From Brachyspira pilosicoli P43/6/78 (GTDB taxonomy: Bacteria > Spirochaetota > Brachyspiria > Brachyspirales > Brachyspiraceae), in the NCBI RefSeq assembly GCF_000325665.1, contig NC_019908.1, positions 1,736,001 through 1,800,000 on the forward strand: a DNA stretch of 64,000 bases, read 5' to 3'. The stretch's first letter is position 1. Every line of letters starts with the position of its first letter. The position numbers were made by a program, and so were the translations under genes. Positions 57,476 through 64,000 of the stretch are shown in pieces. Under the pieces are notes generated by a model that searched no databases, had not been told where the DNA came from, and was given only the letters and a program-made list of their open reading frames with translations.

Positions 57476-57820
57476 AGTACTTCGTCAAAAAAATTTTTAC
57501 CTTTCAGGCACGCTTCACGAAAGTATAAGTATTTTTACTTTATACATTTGAAATATGTACTAGGTATAAAATAATATTTATATTTTAGACTAAACAATAC
57601 AGCCTTTTTGCTTCTTTGCGGCAGCAAAAGAAGTGGTGGTGCGGGGGCTAGTCCCCGCAAATAATAAAAAAGATGAAAATTTTATTGTTCTTTTTCCCGC
57701 GTACGAGCTGTACCACCTTGCCGCACGGTAATGCTATGCTTTTATTATAACTTCTTAGTCGTGCGGGGGAGTACATTTTTATGTACAATTAAATTATAAA
57801 ATTTATAATCAAAATGCAGT
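57476..57820. repeat. Mosaic intergenic repeat, copy C
   Basis: The 500-base gap between gdhA and selD has no gene. It has the family blocks in the order opposite to copy A: TTCGTCAAA and GGCACGCTTC at the left, a degenerate hairpin (CTTCTTT...AAAGAAG, 57611-57633), a perfect TGCGGGG / CCCCGCA hairpin (57640-57659) and, at 57688-57805, the reverse complement of copy A's CGCGGGAAAA...TACAATTAAATT block, including GCCGCACGGTAATGC. The last part also carries the ACCGCAC/GTGCGG motif pair. Confidence 0.78.
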
Positions 57821-57867
57821 TCTTCGCAAACGTATCATAAAGCTAAAAACTTATCAATATTAATTTA

Positions 57868-58932
57868 TTATTTAGTAAGGTGTATATATTCTCTATTCTT
57901 TTTAGTTACCCTTCCAACAATAGCCGCACAATCAATGCCCTCACGCCATAAATCAGCAAGCATATTCTCAGCATTAGCCTTATCTACACATATAAATAAT
58001 CCGCCAGCAGTCTGAGGGTCAAAAGTAAGCATCTTTAAGCTATAATCCACATTCTCATCAACTAAAATATTCTCACCAACATAACGCATATTTGTAAAAG
58101 CAGCCCCAGGTATACAGCCAATATCCAATACCTCATAACTCTTCTCAAACATAGGCAATGCTGATGTATTTATCTCTATAGTTACATCACTAGCCTTAGC
58201 CATCTTGTAAGCATGACCAGCAAGTCCGAAACCTGTTACATCTGTAGCACATTTTGCATTATATTTATTCATTACAGCACAAGCTTTTTTATTTAAAGTA
58301 CTCATAGCATTAAATACATCTGTAATAGCACTTTCTTTTATTAATCCCTGCCTCATAGCAGCTAAACAAGCACCTGTACCAAGAGGCTTTGTAAGTATTA
58401 TAATATCTCCGTCTTTAGCAGCAGAGTTTGTAGTAATATTATTAGGATTAGCAAAACCAATAACAGCCATACCATATTTAATTGCTGTATCTGTGATAGT
58501 ATGCCCTCCTACAACCAATACGCCTGCTTCTGTAGCTTTGTCTTGTCCGCCTTTTAATATTGTAGCAAGAGTATTAAGAGAGTTTTCTTTTGGATACATT
58601 GTAATATTTAAAGCTAATTTTGGCTCTCCTCCCATAGCATATATATCGCTTATAGAGTTACAAGCAGCAATCTCTCCAAATAAATAAGGGTCTGCAACAA
58701 CAGGAGGAAAAAAATCTACTGTAAATATAATAGCATTATCCTCTGAAATCTTATAAACTCCAGCATCATCTCCTATATCAACATCAGATAATAGATTAGA
58801 ATCTACTTTTGTTTTTAATATAGGCGATAATGTCTTTTCAAGCAAATCAGGCGGAATTTTGGCAGAACAGCCGCCCTCTAAAGCACAAGATAATAACTCA
58901 ATTTTCTCTTCTTCTTTTTTAATATCTTCCAT
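57868..58932 (-). CDS. selD: Selenide, water dikinase (selenophosphate synthase)
   Basis: SelD makes selenophosphate for selenocysteine and selenouridine. The 354-residue protein has the N-terminal active site GGCSAK with Cys22 and Lys25; in many anaerobes this Cys is selenocysteine, but here it is an ordinary Cys codon. ATP-grasp-like blocks follow: DIGDDAGVYK, VGGHTITD, KPLGTGA, ATDVTGFGLAGHA and DPQTAGGL. AAGGAA precedes the ATG at normal-to-long spacing. It indicates that the genome uses selenium; no selenoprotein gene was recognised in the window. Confidence 0.95.
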   Translation of the reverse strand: MEDIKKEEEKIELLSCALEGGCSAKIPPDLLEKTLSPILKTKVDSNLLSDVDIGDDAGVYKISEDNAIIFTVDFFPPVVADPYLFGEIAACNSISDIYAMGGEPKLALNITMYPKENSLNTLATILKGGQDKATEAGVLVVGGHTITDTAIKYGMAVIGFANPNNITTNSAAKDGDIIILTKPLGTGACLAAMRQGLIKESAITDVFNAMSTLNKKACAVMNKYNAKCATDVTGFGLAGHAYKMAKASDVTIEINTSALPMFEKSYEVLDIGCIPGAAFTNMRYVGENILVDENVDYSLKMLTFDPQTAGGLFICVDKANAENMLADLWREGIDCAAIVGRVTKKNREYIHLTK

Positions 58933-59087
58933 AAAATAAAATTCCTTAAAATAATTAGATATAATTATAATACATTTACAAAAAAATAAAACTAATAATG
59001 CTTAGTTATTACATTTATTTAAAAAAATTATGTAAAGTAATTTTCTTTAATATCGATAATTATTATATAAATTAAGGGGTGATATTT

Positions 59088-59519
59088 ATGTTTAATTTAT
59101 ACGAAGAACTTACAAAAATTGAAATAATTCTTAGCAAAGAAATAGAAGTTTATAAGATTATATTAGAAGATGAAGAGAGAAAAGTAAACTCTATCATAGA
59201 TACAAGACTTCAAGATGTGCATATGTATTGCGATCATCAAAGTGAAAAAATGAAAGAAGCTAATGAATTAAGAAAGTTAAGAGAAAATATTACAGATTTG
59301 ATAATATTAAATAAATTCCCTCATCTTTCTCAAACAGCTACTTTATCTGATATAATAAGAAAAATACCTCTAAACAAAACAGCTAAAATTTCATCACTTC
59401 GTTTGGAGCTTGTAACTTTAATGGCTAGATTAAAACATCTAAACAAATTAGCACCAAAATTGTTTGATGAAGCATTAGATTTTTTTACAGATATGAAAGA
59501 AGTATTAAATAGAAAGTAA
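59088..59519 (+). CDS. FlgN-like flagellar export chaperone candidate
   Basis: The 143-residue all-helical protein has heptad patterning throughout and the FlgN-like profile: an N-terminal EELTKIEIILSKEIEVYKII helix, a long coiled coil and a C-terminal helix with RLKHLNKLAPKLF. FlgN binds FlgK and FlgL before export. AAGGGG lies 7 bases before ATG 59088, so the ATG at 59079 is rejected. It stands alone and is far from flgK. FlgN-type proteins have weak sequence conservation, so this remains a candidate. Confidence 0.55.
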   Translation: MFNLYEELTKIEIILSKEIEVYKIILEDEERKVNSIIDTRLQDVHMYCDHQSEKMKEANELRKLRENITDLIILNKFPHLSQTATLSDIIRKIPLNKTAKISSLRLELVTLMARLKHLNKLAPKLFDEALDFFTDMKEVLNRK

Positions 59520-59618
59520 AAAAGTAGGCTACAACAACAAAGGAAAAGAACATTTGCTTAATAAAAGATTATCTGTATTAATTAATAAACAAGTGTGAAA
59601 AATATAATATAGTATATA

Positions 59619-59651
59619 TAAAAAGCTTCGTATATAAAACGAAGCTTTTTT
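59619..59651 (+). terminator. Intrinsic terminator downstream of the FlgN-like gene
   Basis: AAAAAGCTTCGT pairs with ACGAAGCTTTTTT across a 7-base loop, 100 bases after the FlgN-like stop and before the convergent DUF1858 gene; it can act in both directions. Confidence 0.85.
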
Positions 59652-59696
59652 GTTTTAACATAAATATTTATTTAAATACTTTAATTAAAAAATATA

Positions 59697-59903
59697 TTAG
59701 TTTTTAGAACATCTCTCATTTATTTCTTTAACTAAATTATCTATTTTTTCATCGTCCATTCCATGGCCTCTACAGCCTTCTTCAAGACTCTCCCAACTAG
59801 CAACATGACAGCCTACACAATGAAGACCATAGCTCATCATAATCTCTACTGAATCTGGAAATATCTGTATAATTTCCCCTATACTCATAGTTTTATTTAT
59901 CAT
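59697..59903 (-). CDS. DUF1858 domain protein
   Basis: The 68-residue protein matches the DUF1858 family: an N-terminal MSIGEIIQIFPDSVEIMMSYG followed by the two-cysteine motif HCVGCHVA. Such proteins are found in anaerobes beside hybrid-cluster or other redox proteins and are thought to handle disulfides, but no partner is adjacent here. AGAGGA precedes the ATG. Confidence 0.85.
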   Translation of the reverse strand: MINKTMSIGEIIQIFPDSVEIMMSYGLHCVGCHVASWESLEEGCRGHGMDDEKIDNLVKEINERCSKN

Positions 59904-59981
59904 AATTTATCCTCTCTTATAATTTTTTAATTCCTATATAATATATATAATATAATTTTTTGTCAAAAAGTAAAATGATAA

Positions 59982-62096
59982 TTATCTATTAAATACTATT
60001 GGATAATATTCATTATAGTTTTTTATATATTTTCTTAAATAATTTAAATTAAACTCACCTGTATTTTTTAGAGTTTCTTTTTCAATACTAGAAAGCTTTT
60101 TTACCATAGAACTATTGCCAAGCTTTTTATAAACACGCTTAAAAGTCATAATAAAAGATAAACTATTATGATATGTAATATCCTCATCAAAAACAGAAGC
60201 AGCCTTCTCTAAACTAAAACCATCTTTATTAGTAAGTGCAAAATAAGCATACAATAATAATACATAATCATGACAATTTTCGCTATAATTATCCACAGCA
60301 TCTTTTATTAATTCTAATGCCAAAGCTTCATTTTTAGTTACGCCTATACCATTATAATAGCAATGAGCTAATGCCGCTTTAGAACATGACGAATGATAAT
60401 TATTCATTTTTGCTATTTCATTAGATTTATAATATATTTCAAAAGCTTTATCTTCGTTTTTTTCTATTCCTCTTCCTAATTCGTAGGCTCTTCCCAATAT
60501 AATATGAGAAGGTTCAAATGTACTGTGTAAATCAATAGAAGTATTAGCCATTCCTATTGCGAGTTCTGGTGAGGGTGTGAGAATATTTCCATAAAATAAC
60601 TCTTTTGAATATATATAATAAGCAAAAAAGTCATTCATATTTATTGCCAATTCTAAATATTTAATGCCTTCATAATAATACTTTTGAGGTATATTGTATA
60701 TCATCACTTTTGCTATTTTTCTATATATTATTGCTTTATTTAATTCAGTACTGTTTAATGATATTTTTAAGTTTTCTATTATAGTTTCATAATCATGAGA
60801 TCTTGTTTCTATTAGAGAGAAAGCATATACATATCTTAAATGATACATCTCTTCATTGGCATAACTATTATCTAAACTACCTAATACTTCTTTTGCTGAT
60901 AATGCTGATTCTTTATAGTTTTTTAATTTATAATAAGAAAATGTTTTATATATTAAAGCTCTAATATTTTTTATTTTATCTAAATATTTAATAAGATGTT
61001 TATAGTCTTCATCTGTTTTGGCATTATAATAATAAAACTCTAATATATCATTATAAAACCATTCATTAAAATCATCATTATTTTTTAATATATCATCAAA
61101 TTCAGCTTTAGCTCTTTCAGCTTCTCCAATATAAGCATATAAATTACCTCTATAATATTTATACCTCATATATTTTTTATCTAGAGAAAAGTTTTTTATT
61201 ATTTTATCTAATAAAGAAAATGCCTCTTTAATATAATTGGTATCGCTATGATATTCGCCGCTTACAATATAATCATGCAAAGCCTCAGATTTACCAAGCA
61301 AAGCAGCTAATTTATATTTATTGTCTGTTTCAAGCAATATGTCATAGTTTTTTATAGCATTCAAATAATCCTCTTTACTAAAATACCATTCAGCTCTTTC
61401 ATAAATTGCATTATAATTTTTGTCATTAAGCTCTATAGCCCTATTTAAAAAAAGCAAAGCATCATAATAAAACTCGCTATCAACACCCTTTTTAGCCAAT
61501 GCAATAGCCTTTAAAAAATAAGCTTCATCATAAAAAGGGAAATCTTTTATAAGCTCATTAGCCTCATAATCTGCCTTAATCAGTATATTTAAATTATAAT
61601 AACAAAGACCTCTCTCAAACCTCGCTATTTTGGACTCTTCAATATCAACTCTCTCAATAAAATCATCATAATACCCAATAGCCTGATGAAAATCAGAAGC
61701 GTTCTCACCATTATTTAAATAGCTATTAGCAAGCATAAGCAAAGCATCATAAGCCTTATTATCTTTTTCAAATAAAATCTGTGCATATTCTCTCTCTTTA
61801 TCTACATTAGCTATATCTCTATTTAAATACATTAATCCCCTATAAGCATCAATTATATTAGGGTCTATCTCTATAGAATGAATAAGGTCATACTCTATAT
61901 TTGAATATATTAAAGAAAGATTTGCACTAGAATAATCATATTTGTTTTTTTGTAAATCTATAAATCTAAACTTACCTCTCATATAAAAAGCTTTGGCATT
62001 ATCAGGCTCATTATATATTAATAGATTTAATTCTTCTATAGCTCTTTTATAATCACCATCATTAATATATCTATTAATATCTTCCAAAGAATCCAT
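59982..62096 (-). CDS. Tetratricopeptide-repeat protein with Sel1-like repeats
   Basis: The 704-residue protein is built almost entirely from helical TPR units (for example AIEELNLLIYNEPDNAKAFY, YNAIYERAEWYFSKEDYLNA) and towards the C-terminus Sel1-like repeats (GRAYELGRGIEKNEDKAFE, YYNGIGVTKNEALALEL). There is no signal peptide, so it is probably a cytoplasmic protein-interaction scaffold. The gene follows yggT after 31 bases on the same strand. No catalytic domain is visible. Confidence 0.85.
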   Translation of the reverse strand: MDSLEDINRYINDGDYKRAIEELNLLIYNEPDNAKAFYMRGKFRFIDLQKNKYDYSSANLSLIYSNIEYDLIHSIEIDPNIIDAYRGLMYLNRDIANVDKEREYAQILFEKDNKAYDALLMLANSYLNNGENASDFHQAIGYYDDFIERVDIEESKIARFERGLCYYNLNILIKADYEANELIKDFPFYDEAYFLKAIALAKKGVDSEFYYDALLFLNRAIELNDKNYNAIYERAEWYFSKEDYLNAIKNYDILLETDNKYKLAALLGKSEALHDYIVSGEYHSDTNYIKEAFSLLDKIIKNFSLDKKYMRYKYYRGNLYAYIGEAERAKAEFDDILKNNDDFNEWFYNDILEFYYYNAKTDEDYKHLIKYLDKIKNIRALIYKTFSYYKLKNYKESALSAKEVLGSLDNSYANEEMYHLRYVYAFSLIETRSHDYETIIENLKISLNSTELNKAIIYRKIAKVMIYNIPQKYYYEGIKYLELAINMNDFFAYYIYSKELFYGNILTPSPELAIGMANTSIDLHSTFEPSHIILGRAYELGRGIEKNEDKAFEIYYKSNEIAKMNNYHSSCSKAALAHCYYNGIGVTKNEALALELIKDAVDNYSENCHDYVLLLYAYFALTNKDGFSLEKAASVFDEDITYHNSLSFIMTFKRVYKKLGNSSMVKKLSSIEKETLKNTGEFNLNYLRKYIKNYNEYYPIVFNR

Positions 62097-62127
62097 GAGA
62101 ATAGTTCCAATTTTTTATAATATAAAA

Positions 62128-62448
62128 TTATAATATTAAACGAATTATAAATCTATAAAGCATAGTGATTAGAGGAGGTACTACCATTTGAAGTATAAGC
62201 AAAAATACTAAAGGAGATAAATCTATTACTCCTATTATAAGCTTATCTCTGAAGTTTCCAAAAATTTTATCTATCACTCCGTCAGTAATTCTATAAAAGA
62301 AATTAACTATAGGATTGTAATAATCTAAATGTATAGCACCAAAAGCAGTAAGCCAGCTGATAATAATCCATATAAACCATATAAATGAATATAGCCTTAA
62401 AGCCTGCATTATAAGAACATATATAAAATTAATAATTTGTATTAACAT
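62128..62448 (-). CDS. YggT family membrane protein
   Basis: The 106-residue protein has the YggT layout: two hydrophobic halves, the first with YSFIWFIWIIISWL and PIVNFFYRITD, the second with a DLSPLVFLLILQMV segment. The family is linked to osmotic or division-site roles near ftsZ in many bacteria. GAGGG precedes ATG 62448 and 12 bases separate it from the STAS gene, so they are one operon. Confidence 0.85.
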   Translation of the reverse strand: MLIQIINFIYVLIMQALRLYSFIWFIWIIISWLTAFGAIHLDYYNPIVNFFYRITDGVIDKIFGNFRDKLIIGVIDLSPLVFLLILQMVVPPLITMLYRFIIRLIL

Positions 62449-62460
62449 AAACCCTCATTA

Positions 62461-62793
62461 TTACTTAATATTGCTTAAAGCCTCATTAACATCTTTGGCA
62501 GTATTTACTATAGTGAGAAATCTTGTAGCTTCAAATAAACTTGTTAATTTAGTGCTTAAAGAACAAAAATAAACCTTTCCGCCTTTTTCACCAGACACTC
62601 TTAAAGCAGAAGCTATTAATCCTAAAGCAGAAGAACATATATATTCTATATTATGAAAATCAAATACAAAATTTAAAATACCAGCATCTTTTATATAATT
62701 AAGTTTCTCTTCCAATATATCAACATTTTCAGATATAATATTCTTCTCTATATTAATAATAGCAGTTTTCCCCTCTATAACAGTACTAACCAT
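62461..62793 (-). CDS. STAS-domain anti-sigma factor antagonist
   Basis: The 110-residue single-domain STAS protein resembles SpoIIAA/RsbV, which control sigma factors or other targets by phosphorylation on serine. The motif at residues 52-58 is ICSSALG: the phospho-serine (Ser54) is present but the aspartate that usually precedes it is cysteine (Cys53). AAGGAG precedes the ATG. No partner anti-sigma kinase lies next to it. Confidence 0.88.
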   Translation of the reverse strand: MVSTVIEGKTAIINIEKNIISENVDILEEKLNYIKDAGILNFVFDFHNIEYICSSALGLIASALRVSGEKGGKVYFCSLSTKLTSLFEATRFLTIVNTAKDVNEALSNIK

Positions 62794-62884
62794 TCTTTTT
62801 ACTCCTTATATACATCTTTTAATTTTATTATATATAATGAAAAAATCAATATTATAGTTTTATGTAATTTTGATAAAAATAAAA

Positions 62885-63670
62885 TTATTTTTTATCCCAT
62901 TCAATTAATATAGGACAATGGTCGCTTCCAAGAACATCAGTTAAAATATCAGCCCTTTTAATATTGTTTGATATTTCATTATTAACAAAGAAATAATCTA
63001 TTCTCCAGCCCACATTCTTCTCTCTAGAACGAGTCTTCATATCCCACCAGCTATAATGTCCGCCTTCTTTTACAAACATTCTAAAAGTATCAGTAAAACC
63101 GCTATTTAAAAATTTTGTTATGCGTTCGCGTTCTATAGGCAAAAAACCAATACTCTTCTCATTTTCTTTAGGTCTAGCCAAATCTATAGCCTCATGAGCA
63201 ATATTCATATCTCCGCATAATATTACATTAGTTTTATCTTTTAATTTTATCATATGTTTAGTCATTTCATCATAAAAAGAAAGCTTATAATTAAAATGCT
63301 CTTCAGATTTGCCGCCATTAGGAAAATAAACATTAAATATAGTAAAATCATCAAACTCTAAAGCAAGTATTCTTCCTTCTCTATCTGTAAACTTAGAACC
63401 GAATTTATTTTTTATTTCTTTGTTTGGCTTTAACTTAGTATATATTGCAACTCCGCTGTAGCCTTTTCTTATTTCAGGGTCAGCAGGATTAATAAATAAT
63501 TGATAGCCTTCTATGTTTCTTAAATCTTCAGGAAGCTGTTCTTCAAAAGCCTTAGTCTCTTGCAGACATATTATATCAGCATCTTCTTTTTTAATAAAAT
63601 CTAATAAGCCTTTTTTGTATGCCGCTCTTATACCATTAACATTCCAAGAAATTATTTTTAGTGTACTCAT
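62885..63670 (-). CDS. Exodeoxyribonuclease III
   Basis: This 261-residue AP endonuclease/3' exonuclease acts in base-excision repair. It carries the conserved starting motif ISWNVNGIRAA, the catalytic LQETKA, GDMNIAHEAIDLA and the C-terminal SDHCPI that closes the active site. AAGGGA precedes the ATG. XthA and ExoA names are both used for the family, so no single symbol is assigned. It appears monocistronic. Confidence 0.95.
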   Translation of the reverse strand: MSTLKIISWNVNGIRAAYKKGLLDFIKKEDADIICLQETKAFEEQLPEDLRNIEGYQLFINPADPEIRKGYSGVAIYTKLKPNKEIKNKFGSKFTDREGRILALEFDDFTIFNVYFPNGGKSEEHFNYKLSFYDEMTKHMIKLKDKTNVILCGDMNIAHEAIDLARPKENEKSIGFLPIERERITKFLNSGFTDTFRMFVKEGGHYSWWDMKTRSREKNVGWRIDYFFVNNEISNNIKRADILTDVLGSDHCPILIEWDKK

Positions 63671-63826
63671 ATATTCCCTTTAATAAGTTATTTAGTATTA
63701 TACTAGTATTTTTAGTATTTGTCAAAATCAATAATTTTTATACACTAAATAATATTCAAAATGATTTAGCATAAACTTTTAATACAGATAAAATTAATAT
63801 GTTTTTTCAAATGATTTATTATAAAA

Positions 63827-64000
63827 TTATTTATTTAAAACCTTATATAAGAACTCTTTAGTTCTAGAATGTTTAGGATTATTAAAGAACTCTTCAGGTG
63901 TTTCATCTTCAAGTATAATGCCGTCATTCATAAATAGTATTCTGCTTGCAACATTTTTAGCAAAACCCATCTCATGAGTAACTATAAGCATAGTCATGCC
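63827..64000 (-). CDS. Polar amino-acid ABC transporter ATP-binding protein (5' end outside window)
   Basis: The gene enters from the right edge and only its last 57 residues are visible. They begin [19 protein letters not shown], containing the switch histidine (THEM) that follows Walker B, and include the tail [20 protein letters not shown], which is typical of GlnQ/HisP-type ATPases that drive glutamine, histidine or arginine uptake. The stop codon is at 63827-63829. Confidence 0.88.
   Translation of the reverse strand, partial: GMTMLIVTHEMGFAKNVASRILFMNDGIILEDETPEEFFNNPKHSRTKEFLYKVLNK

Noticed and set aside
57868-58932. SelD as a selenoprotein with in-frame TGA
   Set aside because: The active-site position is an ordinary cysteine codon and the frame is uninterrupted.

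Overview
This window looks like chromosome from a very AT-rich spirochaete, most probably Brachyspira. The pointers are a FlaB-type core flagellin, FlgK and a FlgN-like protein, a very large methyl-accepting chemotaxis protein, CheB, many small lipoproteins together with apolipoprotein N-acyltransferase, and anaerobe-type enzymes (glutamate dehydrogenase, a clostridial-type NADP secondary alcohol dehydrogenase, selenophosphate synthase). The genus assignment is an inference from gene content and composition; no rRNA or tRNA gene is present to confirm it.

Layout. 1-3.2 kb: the end of a YihY/BrkB membrane protein and, on the minus strand, a two-gene unit of an AAA ATPase and a small TOPRIM-like protein, which is a candidate defence module. 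3.3-6.6 kb: purH, a 2-Cys peroxiredoxin and fabD. 6.6-7.2 kb: a mosaic intergenic repeat that recurs at 42.4 and 57.5 kb. 7.2-11.2 kb: a DUF4340 protein, a membrane protein, a FecR-like/zinc carboxypeptidase fusion and a lipoprotein. 11.2-12.8 kb: flaB behind a sigma-28-like promoter and a long, hairpin-rich leader. 12.8-17.9 kb: a queuosine-precursor transporter, zapA with a coiled-coil partner, an outer-membrane beta-barrel candidate, trmB and a cation diffusion facilitator. 18.1-27.2 kb: flgK, then a co-directional run of MCP, lnt, cheB and two small lipoproteins.

27.8-40.7 kb: galK, then a contiguous minus-strand surface-glycan locus. Its core (rfbF, rfbG, rfbH, a ThDP-dependent enzyme and an NAD-dependent reductase) predicts a CDP-linked, branched 3,6-dideoxyhexose resembling yersiniose. 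The upstream glycosyltransferase carries 14 copies of a 5-bp repeat in its coding sequence, an apparent phase-variation switch that sits just before a terminator-like hairpin and the rfbF start.

40.9-64 kb: a frameshifted fabH, a UvrD-type helicase, a CobW-family GTPase, the secondary alcohol dehydrogenase, purB, a frameshifted GNAT acetyltransferase, lepB-mutS, an Eis-like acetyltransferase, an ABC exporter pair, gdhA, selD, the FlgN-like protein, a DUF1858 protein, a TPR/YggT/STAS group, exonuclease III, and the end of a polar amino-acid ABC ATPase cut by the window edge. No rRNA, tRNA, CRISPR array, insertion sequence or prophage was seen.

The strongest leads are the glycosyltransferase repeat, the branched-sugar locus, the structured flaB leader, the CheB whose phospho-acceptor Asp is Glu, the ATPase/TOPRIM pair, and the mosaic intergenic repeats.
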